Source: Vitrella brassicaformis (taxonomy: Eukaryota; Sar; Vitrellaceae). Taken from it: a stretch of 64,000 nucleotides of DNA. The stretch spans positions 34,799-98,798 of the forward strand of contig CDMY01000456.1 of assembly GCA_001179505.1 (NCBI GenBank). The letters are read 5' to 3'. Position numbers and translations under genes: made by a program. Below the pieces are notes generated by a model. It did not search any database and was not told the origin of the DNA. It saw nothing but the letters and a program-made list of their open reading frames with translations. This document shows positions 1 through 12,680 of the stretch, one piece after another (the first letter of the stretch is position 1; every line of letters begins with the position of its first letter).

Positions 1-95
1 CCCCCCCCCCCCCAGTACACGACGAGGCGCGTGTGTGTGTAGATGTGGTGTGTCCCCCGGTTGTTGGCTGCTCAGGTCAGCTCAGCTCAGCTCAC

Positions 96-983
96 GTGCT
101 GCCCGTGTCGAATATGACATTCTCATATTGGCCGGGGGCGCTCGTGCCCACGCCTATGGGGCCGATGTACTGATTCTGAAAACCACACACCCACACAAAC
201 GTTTGACACAGATGACGGCGCCTCTCACTCCATCCATTTGATGTGATGTGACTTACATCTCTGACGTTGTTGAGGTCCACCTGCACCTCCCCCCTGATCT
301 CCGTCTGGTTGACGTCATACGCCGCTATACGCCGACCATACCTCTGATGCTGATGCTGCGCACCCTCCCCACCCATAGCGTCGTCAAACTCCCAATCACG
401 CTCAGATCGGCCGCCCCGCCCCTGGCTGAAGATAATGGGCTCGCTGTCGAGGTCCTCACTCTCACTCTCGTCGCTCTCATCACTGTCCTCATCTCGGCTG
501 CTTCCGTGGGATCGTGACGATCCCATCTGTAGGTAGAATGAGTGTGGGTCGAAGCTGTCCGGGAGGACTGTGTGGCGGGTGTGGCCGTTGCGGGACTCAT
601 AGCGCTGCTTGGCACGGTGGTGCGGGAGGCGGCCCATGTACCGCGGCTGAACCGTCAAGGCCAACGTGTGCTGCACACATACACGCAGGCACACACACGT
701 GGTGAGGGAAAAGAGAGAGATTCGCGTGTGTGTGCATGGTATTGCTCACCTCTGGCTCATGTTCCGGGTGCAGGCAGACCTCACACGAGCTGTCGATGAA
801 GCTCACAGCCTGCCCTTCCCGATACAGGCACTCAGAGCAAGACATCACCGTCCCAGACCGAGATACCGACACCGTCCCCTCACACAGGCCCGCCAAGCCA
901 CACATGAACACAGCCACTGATGCGACGATTGGCACCCACAGGCCTGGGGGCTCCTTAGCGCCGCCTAATGCCGACGCTGCCAT
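96..983 (-). CDS. Pepsin-like (A1) aspartyl protease, N-terminal part
   Basis: Three exons read on the minus strand: 983-750, 670-257 and 175-96, with GT/AG junctions and closing phase. A further intron begins at 95, so the rest lies outside the window. The first 35 residues contain a hydrophobic stretch (PIVASVAVFMCGLAGL) typical of a signal peptide or anchor. A Cys-rich segment and an acidic Ser/Asp/Glu-rich linker follow. The third exon carries the family hallmark YIGPIGVGT...VIFDTGST, in which the Asp of DTGS is the first catalytic Asp of pepsin-type proteases. The second catalytic Asp is not in view. A secreted or endomembrane location is inferred from the leader. Confidence 0.8.
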
Positions 984-1444
984 GCCCGATATGATGCCAC
1001 CGCGCTCGCTTCAGACGCTGACGTGAAGAAGCTTTGCAGAGCGGATGAAGAATGAAATGGCCGAAGGGTACCGAAAAGGGATGGGGGCGTCGACGGAGGG
1101 GCGATGGAAGTCGGCTGCTGTCACCGTGGCGAGGGGCTGATCCCCCTTTTTCCACTTGTGATGGGCGACGTCCCTCGGCTGTCGGCTCAGTGCCGCATGC
1201 AGTCAAACTGACGATGCAGGCGAGGCACTGATTACGTCTTGCGTGACGGAGTCCTTCTCTCTCCTTTCATCAAGGCGTCAAGATCGCACATCAGCTCACA
1301 TTAGCTCGCAAAAAAGGGAGAAGAGGAAGGAGAGAGGAGAGGAGTCCAGAGGGCACCAGTCGCACGTGCAGGGCTACCCAGATCTGAAATCGAGACGGAG
1401 ATCCGCTGTTAGTCGGCTGGGAGTATCTCGTGTGTGGTGTGAGG
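984..1444. promoter_or_regulatory. Divergent promoter region, aspartyl protease / VPS37A
   Basis: This spacer lies between two start codons that point away from each other. It contains the recurrent motif AGCTCGC at 1303-1309, about 135 bp before the VPS37A start, followed by a purine-rich AAAAAAGGGAGAAG stretch. The motif is shared with eight other divergent spacers in the window. A promoter role is inferred from position and recurrence. Confidence 0.45.
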
Positions 1445-3387
1445 ATGAACTACGCCAAGAGCAGGCAAATCGCCAGCCTGCGGCAGATGGTGCCATCAGG
1501 TGCGACCACACAGGCACGCCAGAAGATGCTTATGCTTACCTTTGGCTCATACATGTGTGTGTTGTGTTGTGTGTGCGTGTGTGTGGTTTGGCAGCGGTGT
1601 GTCTGCAGCCCGACGAGAGTCGGTGGCAGGTGCAGCTCGTCAACCAACAGTTCCACACCATCTGCACCCTACAAGTGTAAGCCACAAAGCAGAGGACAGC
1701 CACGTGGCGTTCGTCACACATTCTCACGCTGCCTGCCTGCCTGCCTGTATGTCTGTCTGTCTGTCTGTGTGTTGTCCATCCTCCATCGCTGTCTGTCAGG
1801 CTGTTGCCGGATCAGTTCCCCTCGGTGGCTCCCCGGATCTCTGTCACAGAGCGCCTCGAGCACCCATGGCTCAACGCAGACCATGTCACTGGGTGGGTGG
1901 GTGGGACATCATACACACACACGCGCGGACAGGCACAAGAATGACGTGCCGATTGCTTTGTCGATACTGCGTGCGTCCGTCCAGTCATCCCGCCCTCCGT
2001 TCGTGGAACCCCCACTGCCATCTGGGCACCGTGGTGTCAGAGATCGTCAAGGAGTTCACCCGCAACCCACCCAGACACACGGCCGGCCCAGCCACGGCGG
2101 CGGCTGCCATCCCCTCGCGAACCACACAACCCGTGGGAGCAGCCAGGTGGGTGTGTGTGAATGAATGAACCACCCAGCACACCAGCAAGAACCTCCCGGT
2201 GTGTTGACTGAGTGTGTTGTCCTTCCTGTTCGTTCGTTGATTCAGTTCGGACCGTTCAGTTGGCGGTGTCCAGCAGCCTCCCCCGCCCCTCTACGGCCAG
2301 AGCGTTTCGCCCCCTGGCACGAGCGGCCCCTCCACGCCCTCCAACCGGCCCCGCACACCACTCCCACCATGCCCAGCTGAGTTCGAACGCGTCAAACAAA
2401 TGAGGTAGGATGCGGTGCGGTGCGCCGATCAGTTTTGGATGGCATGGCAACTGTGTGTGGACGGATGGTGTGATGGGTGTGGATCGTCACGTCAGTTTGG
2501 CCGAGTTGGAGTTTTACAAGGACAACCCCAACTGCCTCGATGACCTCATCACCGAGTCAGAGCAGGTCAGAGTCGACAACGAGGGTCTTCGGGTATCCTG
2601 TGTGTGTGCCTGTGAAGTGGATGTGGCATTGGCATGTGGTGTGTGTGCAGCTGCAGCAGTATGCCGCGATGACGAGCGATTTGATCAAGGCCAACGCTGA
2701 GGTCCTCGAGAAGAATCTCGCACGACAGGTGAGTGAGATCGCCGACACGGCAGACACGGGCGCACACACACACCTGTTCTGTGTATGTGTGTGGTCAGCA
2801 AGAGGTTGAGGAGGCCCAGAAGGCCGTCACGGAGAAGTGGACAGCCCTGCAAGCCAGAAAAGCTGAGGTCGGTGACCGCAGAAGACAGACAGACAGGCAG
2901 ACAGCCATGTGTGTGTGTGTGTGTGTGTGTATAGGTTGAGGGGTTGTTGAAGGAGCAGGACGCCCTCATGCAGCGGTTCAACGCCCCCCAGATGGTATCC
3001 GCATTGGCTGAGGTACGTAGCTACACGCGCACAGACAAGCCTCGGCGCCTCACTCACCTGACTGACGTGTATGTGCCTGCCTGTCTGCCCGTCACACACA
3101 GGAGGCCCGCGCAGACTTCACTGCAGCCGAGGAGGTCAAGCGGGTAAGCAAGCACCAGGAGGCAGGCAGGCAGGCTGAGGGAGGCGTGTGTGTAAGATTG
3201 ATATGTTGCCTTGTGTCTTGCGTGTTGGCTGGCTGGCTGCATCTGTCGATGGATCGATCACTGGCTGCAGGAGTTGTTCAGCGCTTCGATCGACCTGCAC
3301 ACCTTCAAGCGGGCGTACCTGCAGCATCGCAAGGACTTTCATCGCAAGATGGCCAAGAAGGAGAAGCTAGAGAGACAGCAACAGTAG
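1445..3387 (+). CDS. VPS37A: ESCRT-I subunit VPS37A-like protein (UEV-like plus Mod(r) domain)
   Basis: Eleven exons with fully closing phase: 1445-1499, 1595-1676, 1800-1892, 1985-2146, 2246-2404, 2496-2592, 2651-2728, 2799-2867, 2935-3012, 3102-3143 and 3271-3387 (343 aa). Residues 20-140 have the UEV-like pattern of VPS37A: LLPDQFPSVAPRIS, then LEHPWLNADHV, WNPHCHLGTVVSEIV and EFTRNPP. A Pro/Ser-rich linker follows. The C-terminal Mod(r) coiled coil starts at SLAELEFYKDNPNCLDDL and ends with the typical IDLHTFKRAYLQHRKDFHRK. The protein would act in endosomal sorting of ubiquitinated cargo with VPS23 and VPS28. It has both halves of the animal VPS37A layout, so it is not the short VPS37 form. 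Confidence 0.88.
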
Positions 3388-3943
3388 TCAGTCATCAATC
3401 GACGAGTGATGATAGTGTGTGGTGTGATACATATAACCTGGCTGGCTGGCTGTCGCTGGCATCGCTGTCGGCTGCACCGCTTCCTCGGCCGATGACACTT
3501 AAGTCGGCATTGGAAGTAATGCAGGCGTCTTCGATGCCGGCCGCAGCCAGCTCTTCCAATGGAGGAGTTCTGAGTTCTGTGTCGGTTGGTTTTTGGCGTG
3601 TTCCATATATACAGACAGACCTCTACATGTGTTTGTGCGGTTTGGTAAAGAGAAGAGGCCTCCGTGTGCAAGTAAGTGTCTTTCCGTGTGTGGCAAGACG
3701 ATGATTTAAACGATGAAGCACTCTTCGATGACTGACTGACTGAATGACGGAATTCACCCAGTCACGTACTTGCTGGTCGTATACAGACATACTGGGCCCG
3801 TCCGTATCAGTGAAGTCTGTTTGTCAGCCATGTCACTGAAGCATGCACTCACACCATACATAGAAAAGTCGATCACAGAGCTGACCAGGTAGGTCATTCG
3901 GTCGTCGATCTCATCGCATCGCGTCACTGACTGACACACATGG
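3388..3943. other. Convergent 3' spacer, no gene seen
   Basis: This spacer lies between the stop codons of VPS37A and the VMA12-like gene. It holds short GGCT and GACT repeats and several stop-riddled frames. I see no conserved coding signal in it. Confidence 0.6.
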
Positions 3944-4702
3944 TCACTCCTCCCCCCCTTCTTCGCCGCCCCCTCCTCGCCTCCTCAACTCAGCCGCACC
4001 GACGGCAGCCACCTCTGTCGCCTCGCCCATCGAAGACACGGGGCCGTTCATCTGCCCACCACCGCCCGCCGCCTTCTTGCTTCTCCTCTGTGCCGCCCTC
4101 TCCTTGTCCTTCTGCCGCTTCAGCTCCCAGGCCCGCTGTTTCTCCTCGAAAATGATGAAGAGCACCACCTCCATGAGCAGACACACAAAGGCAAAGCAGG
4201 CCGACACGAGCGCCCGCGTGGTGATGCTCTCCACCTCCAAGTAGACGCACAGGTAGTAGCCAGCCAGGAAGGACCCCACCAGGCAAAGGATGAAGTTGCC
4301 GGCGAGGGCGAGGGAGCCCCGGTACTGCTGCACCGTCTCCCCACCCAACACACCGCCACCGCCACCGCCAGCACTCCCACTTGCAGTGACCTTGTGGATG
4401 GACCGCTGATAGGCCGCCTCCTCCCGCCTCCGTCGGAGTCTGTCCATCTCGCTGAGGTTCTCCTCCCCATCGCCCTCTGTCGACCGCCGCACCACACCTG
4501 CACCGTCCATCAGCTCGTGCAGCTTGACGTGGTGTCTGGCGGGGAGAGGCGCGTTGTGCTCCTCGACCAGCTGGATAAGATGGTCCAACTCCACTGTAGC
4601 AGGTGTATTCGGAGAGTGTGCCAGGCACTGCCGTGAGGCCGATGATGATTTGCGGAGGAAGGCCCGAATGGGCGGCGTCACCTCGATGAACAACTTCGCC
4701 AT
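3944..4702 (-). CDS. VMA12/TMEM199-like V-ATPase assembly factor
   Basis: A single uninterrupted frame of 252 aa starts at ATG 4702; the codons upstream in the frame lack an ATG. The order of features matches the Vma12/TMEM199 family: a soluble N-terminal part with REEAAYQRSIHKV just before the membrane region, then two adjacent membrane segments (ALAGNFILCLVGSFLAGYYL and ALVSACFAFVCLLMEVVLFI). A charged, Gly-rich cytosolic tail (EEKQRAWELKRQKDKERAAQ) follows. The family works in the ER to assemble the V0 sector of the V-ATPase. A V0 subunit gene (subunit d) lies 38 kb away, which is probably coincidental. It is one of the few intron-less genes here. Confidence 0.7.
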   Translation of the reverse strand: MAKLFIEVTPPIRAFLRKSSSASRQCLAHSPNTPATVELDHLIQLVEEHNAPLPARHHVKLHELMDGAGVVRRSTEGDGEENLSEMDRLRRRREEAAYQRSIHKVTASGSAGGGGGGVLGGETVQQYRGSLALAGNFILCLVGSFLAGYYLCVYLEVESITTRALVSACFAFVCLLMEVVLFIIFEEKQRAWELKRQKDKERAAQRRSKKAAGGGGQMNGPVSSMGEATEVAAVGAAELRRRGGGGEEGGEE

Positions 4703-4978
4703 TGCTCGCTGCTCAATGCGTAGGGCCAAGCTGGTGGGAGATCATGCCATCCAGCACTGAGAAGCCTCGAAGTCCCTCCCCTCTCTCCTTCCTCCTCCTT
4801 CCGACTGGACTGCGAGCTTTTTGTTTGCGGCGGAGCGTCTCGGCGTGTGGCTCTCTTCCTTCCCCGCAGCTTACTTGCCTCGTCGGCCCGCCAGCCCACC
4901 TCCCTCGGCACCGCTGAAAACAGCACACAAGGGTCTGCCCCACAACCGTCGCCAGCGTCTGCACCCCTACCACCAACC
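4703..4978. promoter_or_regulatory. Divergent promoter region, VMA12-like / ADP-ATP carrier
   Basis: A 276-bp spacer between opposed start codons. It contains TGCGAGCTTTT, with GCGAGCT at 4812-4818, about 110 bp from one start and 160 bp from the other. The promoter role is inferred from position and the shared motif. Confidence 0.45.
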
Positions 4979-6431
4979 ATGGGAGATAAAGGTGCGTCTG
5001 CAGAGAACCACCACACTCCAGCACTCCACAGCAGCGGCAGCACGAAGTGAAAGGCCGCAATTTCACGTGTTGCTGTGTTTGTGCGGTGGGTGTGTTGTGT
5101 GTGTTGGTGTTGGTCAGGCAAGAAGCCCGAGAAGACCCCGTATTCGTTTCTGATCGATTTTGCGATGGGTGGTGTCTCTGCGGCCATCTCCAAGACGGCC
5201 GTGGCGCCCATAGAGCGCGTCAAGCTGCTGCTCCAGACACAGGACAGCAACCCCGACATCAAGTCAGGCAAAGTGGCCAGATACTCCGGCATCATCAACT
5301 GCTTCACGCGGTGAGTGAGTGACCAACCTACCACAACACACACACACACACACAACACAAGGCACACACGGCACGAGCGGAAGGAGAGAGGCTGTGAATC
5401 TATGGCTCTTGTCTGTGTGTTCCGTGGTTCGTGGTTTCTGATGCAGTGTGTCAGCTGAGCAGGGCGTTGCGTCGTTTTGGCGCGGCAACTTGGCCAACGT
5501 GATTCGGTATTTCCCGACGCAGGCCTTCAACTTCGCCTTTAAGGACACGTTCAAGAAGATGTTCCCCAAGTACGACCCCAAGACACAATTCTGGCAGTTC
5601 TTCGGCGCCAACCTGGCGAGCGGCGGGGCGGCCGGCGCCGCCTCACTCCTCATCGTCTACCCCCTCGACTACGCGCGGACGCGACTCGCCGCCGACGTGG
5701 GCAAGGGCGACGCCCGGGAGTTCACGGGGCTGGTGGACTGCCTCGTCAAGACGGCCAAGAACAGCGGCCCCATGTCGCTGTACCAGGGGTTCGGCGTGAG
5801 CGTCCAGGGCATCATCGTGTACCGGGGTGCGTACTTCGGCCTCTACGACTCGGCCAAGGGCATGATCTTCAAGGACGAAAAGAAGGCCAACGTCCTCTTC
5901 AAGTGGGCCGTCGCACAGGTATAGTCAGTCAGCCACTCACTCACTCACTCACTGAGGGAGGGAGGGAGGGAGGGAGGGGGAAGAAGCACAGCACATCGCA
6001 GCGCAGCGCAGCTCACTCCCTGTTTGTTTGTGTCCTTCCTCCCCCTCTCTGTGTTGTGTGTGTGTTGTTCACTCAGACTGTGACAGCGCTGGCAGGTGTG
6101 ATCTCCTACCCGTTCGACACGGTCCGTCGTCGCATGATGATGATGGCTGGCAAGAAGGCGGGCGAGGCCAAGCAGTACTCGGGCACCATCGACTGCTGGC
6201 GCAAAATTGCAGCGGAGGAGGGCATGCCCGCCTTCTTCAAGGCAACCAACACAACCACACACACACACACCCAAACAGACCAGACGCACACACACACATG
6301 TACCTACCGTACCTCTATGTGTGTGTGTGTGTCTGTCGTGTGTGTAGGGTGCTGCTTCGAATGTGTTGCGAGGTGCTGGCGGTGCGTTCGTGCTGGTGCT
6401 CTACGACGAGCTCAAGAAACTCGTCGGATAA
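4979..6431 (+). CDS. Mitochondrial ADP/ATP carrier
   Basis: Five exons: 4979-4991, 5118-5310, 5447-5918, 6077-6241 and 6348-6431 (308 aa, phase closes). Three mitochondrial-carrier repeats are visible with their PX[DE]XX[RK] signatures (PIERVK, PLDYAR, PFDTVR). The diagnostic RRRMMM motif of adenine-nucleotide translocases follows the third. The first repeat has [19 protein letters not shown] and the C terminus is [12 protein letters not shown]. It exchanges ADP and ATP across the mitochondrial inner membrane. The intron between the last two exons starts with GC instead of GT (6242-6243), because the reading [12 protein letters not shown] requires that junction. Confidence 0.95.
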
Positions 6432-7793
6432 AGCACACCACACACATACACACACACACACACACAAACACACAAGCACACACCATCCGTGGGTCGGTCG
6501 GTCGGCAAGCTGCGGGGAAGAGGAGAGGGGCGGGGGCTGGTTATATGTATGTACCACTCACTCACCATCTTTTTGTCTCTGTCAGTCAGTCAGTCAACTT
6601 GCATTCGTTAGTCGGTTCACGGAGTGGGGGCGAAGTATATCTATCGTCCGTCTGTCCGTCTGTCTGTCTGGCTCCCCCGCTCCCTTGCTTGGTCGATCCA
6701 TCACAATCGATGGGACAGGACAGACACTATCAGATCTATAGAGAGATTCATTCGTATTACGCGTGAGCGGATAATTGGATTGCATGTGTGTGTGTGTGGA
6801 TGGATGGATGGACGGATGGATGGATTCTTTCTCTCTCCTCTGTGTTCGCGTCGGTGCGTCTGCGTGTGTGCTTGCACTGCACGAGTGTGTGAGTTTGTGT
6901 GAGAATGCCTATACGCACGGCCCTGCACGGCTTCCCTCGACCGCGCCTCCAATCAACCAGTGAGGCCTGAACGGTTTGTCACGTGGACTGGCTGTCGTCC
7001 CACCAGACGGCAGTCACGACACGTGACAGGCTGTTTGTTGTGTCGCTGGTTGACTGTGGGGTGGGTGGGGTCGACTGGCTGGGCTGACTTTGGCGGCGAT
7101 TGACGGCGAGAGAATACTGAGAGACACCTACCCTACCTAGGGCAGAGAGAGCAGGCAGGGCTGTAGCTCGTGTTTGAACCCCTTCACTCACTTCATCGGC
7201 ATGGCTGGCTGGATATTGCGGGCTCTTGCCGCTTTGCTTTGTGGCAGGCAGGCAGGCAGGCCACCCACCTCATGTGTGCGCAAGAAAGGTATTGACTGTT
7301 TTTCCACTACAGCTGGCTGGCCAGGCATTCTTTGACGCGATTGCGGGAGCCGGCCGGCCTGCCAGCCATCTACTTGACTGATTGGATTGCGAGTCTGGTT
7401 TATCAAGCCCTGGCCAGAAATGCTACCCCCTGCTACCTGCTGAGTTTCCTGAGTACGCTGACAGAGAGATGGGGGGGGAGACATCGAAGGGCTGGCTAAC
7501 TTGCTCGTGGATGGATGGATGTCTTGTGTGCGTGGGCGTGTGAGTGTGGATGTGTGGATGTATCGGTCTGTGTGCGTGTGGACGAGAGCGACTAACCTAC
7601 CTCCCTACCTGCCTCGTTGTGGTTTAAATCATGTCCTCTTGCCATGCCGTGGACAGACAGACCAACGGAACGAAACGAGCGCACTTTCACCTCACCAAGA
7701 CACAAACACATCCACCATCCATCCACGAGTCGAGTCTCGCCACACACACTGTAGGTACAATCTCAGTCAGACACGAACATCAGCAGCGCTCGC
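6432..7793. other. Convergent 3' spacer rich in simple repeats
   Basis: 1.36 kb between the stop codons of the carrier and the CxFxP protein. It holds CA/TG runs (about 6436-6485), GTCT repeats (about 6646-6672), GGAT/GGAC repeats (about 6798-6832) and GCAG repeats (about 7242-7262). No gene is supported. Confidence 0.6.
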
Positions 7794-10700
7794 TCACTGA
7801 TGGTGCGGCTGCTGCATCATGGTCACGCCGTAGCCGCCCTCCCCCCTCTCCCCCCTCTCCCCCCTGTCATAGTCATCAAACCGGAACGGCGCTGCCGTCA
7901 GCCCCAGGCCGCCCGCCTCGTCCCCACGCACCCTCACACCGCCTACACCACCGCCGTCATTGAGGGACGGCAGGCGGCCGTAGATGTCATCGATGGTGGA
8001 GGGCCTGTCTCTGTCTGAGTCTGTGAGTGGCGGGAAGGCGCCGCCCTCATCCTCTTCAAGCAACGTCCGAATCAGCTCCCTGTTGCGCCTGCAACACACA
8101 CGCACAGTGGGGTGGATCACAGGACACTGGTTGGTTGTGGTGTTGTGTAGGTCGACTGAGACTGACGCCTCGATGGTGTCTGGTTCGAAAGTGCATTCGG
8201 CCTCCTTTTGTTTCTCTGCCTCGAGCGCCTTCTGCAGCCGGTCGCGGCGGGAGCGGAACTCGGCTGACTCCTGTCGGTAAGACGGATGGGCACACCAGGC
8301 ACACACAAATACACACACACATACGGATGCATCAAATGGGTGTGGTGTGTCCCTCGCTTACTGACCGTCTGGAAGGAGAATGGTCGTGGCACAGTGCAGC
8401 CCCCTCCGCCGTGGCCCTCGCGACGCCTCGCACCACCTGAACAAAGGGGATAGAGGATTTTGGGGCATGTGTGTGCTCGAGGTGTGATGGCGTGTCCACC
8501 GCGTGCGTACCGAAGACCTCTTCGTATCTGAGTTTCTTGTCTTCCTCCTGCCGCTTGGCCATGTCCTTGAGCTCCATGAAGCGACCGAAGCCACGAACCG
8601 ACACACGACGCTCGGACCCTGCAAAACACACACACGTACATCCAATCTATCACATGATGCCTGCCTGCCTGAAAGGGGTTCACAGTGCGTGTGCGTGGCG
8701 TACCTTCTGTGGGCGGTGGCGGGCCGACTTTGGGCTTGAACGTGCACGCCTCCAGCTCAGCCGCCTCCCTACGTGGACACACAGACACACACACACACGG
8801 AGGGTGAGAGTGTCCCCCACAGAAGAGAACGGCACAGCACAGCAGGGCACATCACATCACATCGTCTGTCTCCCTACCTCCTTCGTCTTTCCTCTTGGAT
8901 TCTTTGCTGTTTGATGTCCTCCTGCCGGCGGATCTCATCCATCAAACTCTACACACACACACACGCAGACAGACGACGTCAGATAGATGCGGTGCGATTG
9001 GTGCAGCGAATGCAATGCGTGTGTTCTGCTCACTCACCGTGGAGTTGGCGTACTTCGACCTCAGGCGTCCGTATTTGCCGGCACCGTCTGCGCTCATCAG
9101 GGAGGGCCGAAACTGGTCCTGCTGCTGCCGCTGCTCAGCTGCTGCCGCTGCCGCTGCTGCTGCTGCTGCTGCTGCCGCATGTGCGTGCCGGCTGGCAGGG
9201 GGGGCCCTGAAGGAAAAAAATGCAACAAGCAACAGTATGCCCCTTGTACAAGTGGCTTTTGCCCCCACTTGTTTTCGATGATGTCAGTGAGGGTCCTGTC
9301 GGCCGCAAGAGTGCGGCTGTGCTGACAAGAGAATGATGCAGAGCGTCCCCCCATCCCTCCGTCATGACTCACTCGTGTGGATGGATGGATGGATGGTGAG
9401 TGGCTCGGCTCACCAGGCTGATTTGCGGTTTGAAAGTGCAGTCGCTCGGGGGCTCGGCCGACATCGGCCTTCGGGGCACCTGAACACACGCACACGCCAC
9501 GCCCCACAATATGTATCGGCGTGTCGGTTGTGAGTGGATGCATGCCGAGCCGAGTGTGAGCTGACTTGACCCGGGTACCCTTTGTGCGAGTCTCCTTATC
9601 CTCTCCTCGGGCGTCTCGGCTATGCGCTGAGGAGTGGAACCGACACACATGAATGAATGGGTGCGGCGTGTGAGGTGGTGAGGTGCGTCCATGGCCGTCC
9701 GTGCCATCCATACACACCTGCGGGTCATAGGCCACTAGTGTCTCCGATGCGGCCGACACTCGGGGCTGGAACGTGAACTGAGATGCCTGGAAGGAAGGAA
9801 TGGATAGACAGATAGACAGATAGATGCATGAAATCCACCCACATCCTCCATCACATTACACTACATTAATTAGCATCTCTGGTCTGTCTGGGGCATGGCA
9901 TGCAATGCATACGATTTCGCTCTGCATCTGGCTGAGCTTGGCCTGACGCAGCTGCGCAAACTGCTCCTGCCTGAAGGTCCACACAAGCCACTCAAAACAA
10001 GGACAAATTTTGGTTGGTCTGGCTGGCTGGCTGGCTGGCTGGCTGGTCTCTCTGTCTGCGTGTCGTGTCGGTACCGTACCTCCTGAGGAAGTTTTCATTT
10101 GTCGCCTGCGAGAGGACAGAGGGGGCCTCGAGGGAATCTGACAGACACAGAAGCGCACCGCTCCCTCGTAGTGTCTGTGTGTGTTTGTGTGAATGTGTGC
10201 TGCATGGGATGGCATCGGCATGTGGGTGCGCAGCGGACCTGGCGCCCCGGCAGCATTGTGGGGCATGCGGTGCAGCAGCTGGCACTCCTTGGCCTGGCTG
10301 GCCTTGATCAGACGCTCCTCCACCGGCATGCACAACTCGGTGTTCTGCCAAGTGGATTGGATGGATGGATGGATGGATAAAAAAACACCCACCCACCCGT
10401 TCTCTCCTTTGTTGAATGATTTTCTCGCTTCTGGGGTCGATGTCTGGGTGGAAGGTGTACACAGAACGTCGCTCACGCTCAACCTGACAGACACATACAC
10501 AATGAATGACTCGATCCGATCCATGACCCGGTCCGTGATCGATTCGTCTACTGCTGGCCGGCTGGCGTACCTACCTGCAGTTTCTTCTCGTGCAACGCCT
10601 CCCGCTTCTGCTGCACGACCTCCGCCAGCTGACCACACGCACAGCACAGCAGACCAGAAGTATGGACGACTGACAGTATGTCTGTCTGTCCGTCCGTCCG

Positions 10701-12497
10701 TCCGTTGCTGCTATGCTTTTCCCACCCTTGTGTGGATCGGCGGGCGGCTGTACGCCACGGGATGGTCGCGAGTCTGTAGACCGACACACACATAGATATG
10801 CTCTGCACACTGACTATGGTTTCTGCCACTCACTCACCTCTGGCCTGAATGGGTGCTTCGTGAGCTGCTCCCGCTCCAGCAGCTCCTTGGCCTTCTGACG
10901 CACCATCAAACGCTTGTCTGCACACATACACACATGAACACACAGACACACACACAGACAGACGGACAGACAGACAGACAGACAGCCGAAGGGATGGGAG
11001 GCCTTACACACCAACACATACACACACGTTTGGCATGACGGATTGGGTGCTTTACCGGCTTCATGGTGCAGCCGATCGGCCAGTGGGAGCCTCTGATGCG
11101 GCCGCAACCTGACCGACAAACACACACAGAGAGACAGAAATTGCATATCATTGTGCAGCGTTCGTTGTGCCAGCTGCGTCCGTCCATCACGTCTGAGCGT
11201 ATTGGGTCGACTTGGGGTTGACTTGGGGGTGGAATGAACACTGGGCCAGCTGCACAACAACCATGGATGATAGCGCGTTCTGTGGTCAGTCGGTGTGTCC
11301 GTACCTCCAGCTGGTCCTTCTCAGCCTTCATCCTATTCCGCCGCTGCATCGCCTGATGGTGCCTGATGCGTGGATGGATGGATGGACCAATAAATGAGCG
11401 AATGGACGATACCGACACACACACACAGTGAGGTGATGAGCAGCCTCCTCTCTCTCCCCATTCACCTCTTCAGCAGCGTGGCCACGTGTGCCTCGACCTC
11501 CTCGGGGGCCGCCTTGCGCACAACACGAACCGCGACATTATCGTCACTGTCGGGCGGGCCGCGGGGTGGTACCATCCCACCAGAAGACCCCCTGACCGAC
11601 GACCATACATACAAAAGAAGCACACATGGAGGACAGCATCTGCGAATGGCGTGCATCTTTCTCACCGTTCTCTCCCCCTTGATGCCGTCCGCAGCCCCGG
11701 CGGCCCCGCGGGAGGTCGGCCCCTCACTGTACCCCTCACCCTAATGGAACTATCAAACTGTCCCGGCCCCCCCTGCACCTCCCGCATGGCCTCCTCCAGC
11801 AGCTCCTCCACCGATATGTTGAGCTCGCCAGCCAACTCTATAATGCTCTCCCCATCAGCAGAGCTCACCAGTTGCAACAGAGAAGGCGCCGGGGCGTCCA
11901 TTGCTTGATGCCGGCGAGCAGCTGCCGGGACGGATTGAGGACGGTGGTGGGCTGCTGTTGCTGCTGGTGGTGGCGACGAGACCTCCTTCTCCTCTCCCCT
12001 GGTCGTGAGATGAGTTTCATCATCCACCCGGGCGTGCCCGTGGTCCTTCTGCGCCTCTTGCCTTTCGATGCGCTGCCGTCTGTCCTCGAGCAGCGTCTCG
12101 ACGATGTCCTCCTTGGTGCGCCCCGAGTCGCTGCGGAAGGGAGAGGGAGAGGCCGGCTGGGGAGGGGAGCATCCGAACCGCTCTATCAGCTGCCGACGCC
12201 GCTCTTGCGAGAAACGCAGAAGCTCCTCCGGATCTAGACTCGACAACGCCGGGATGGAGGGACGACGGTCTGACACACAACCAATTACCAACACATTCAT
12301 TGCAAATGCGGCGTGTCCTAAGTGTTTATTTCATTGAGCAGAAAGGAATGGATACCTGCAGGCAAGCTAAGCTTACCGGGTGATGACGATGGTGCATCGA
12401 TGCGCGAGTACCGGCCCAATTCCGCCGCCCCTGCCTGCTGCAGATACCGCTCTGCATCATCCAGCTCTCGCTCTGCACTCGCCAACGGATCACTCAT
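7794..12497 (-). CDS. Coiled-coil protein with repeated CxFxP motifs, candidate ciliary/cytoskeletal protein
   Basis: About 23 exons, read from ATG 12497 to the stop at 7794-7796, encode roughly 860 aa. The first two exons are 12497-12377 and 12269-11666, and phase closes throughout the trace. Charged helical segments (SLMDEIRRQEDIKQQR, AKRQEEDKKLRYEEV, AEVVQQKREALHEKKLQ) alternate with a recurring short motif of the form [C/T]xF[x]P[x][I/V]. Examples are CSFHPQV, HPFRPEV, YTFHPDI, FTFQPRV, CTFKPQI, QFRPSL, CTFKPKV and CTFEPDT. An alanine run is encoded by a GCN repeat near 9150-9180. Motifs of this kind recur in poorly characterised protist coiled-coil proteins. The ciliary link is inferred from the head-to-head arrangement with a tectonic gene. 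Confidence 0.65.
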
Positions 12498-12680
12498 GCT
12501 CCACCTGGCCTAGCTACCGCATGAAAGAGCTATGTTGTGCTGCTGTCCTTTCCTTTTTGGAGCGAGCTTTCTTGCTCGAAGCTCGCAGCTGATGTCCTTT
12601 TTCCTTTCCCTCTCTTCTCCTCTCGCTGTGGTCGACAACAGAGCAGAACGCGTTCGTTCATCTGTCCATCAGATCCATAT
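12498..12680. promoter_or_regulatory. Divergent promoter region, CxFxP protein / tectonic
   Basis: Only 183 bp separate the two start codons. Two inverted copies of the shared heptamer lie at 12562-12568 (GCGAGCT) and 12580-12586 (AGCTCGC), flanked by pyrimidine runs. Joint regulation of the two genes is inferred. Confidence 0.5.

Noticed and set aside
3990-4628. Long alternative frames overlapping the VMA12-like gene
   Set aside because: They lack the paired membrane helices and are explained by high GC in a single-exon gene.
7501-7800. ORF 7501-7800 and similar long frames in convergent spacers
   Set aside because: Composition is dominated by simple repeats, and there are no conserved motifs or coherent splice sites.
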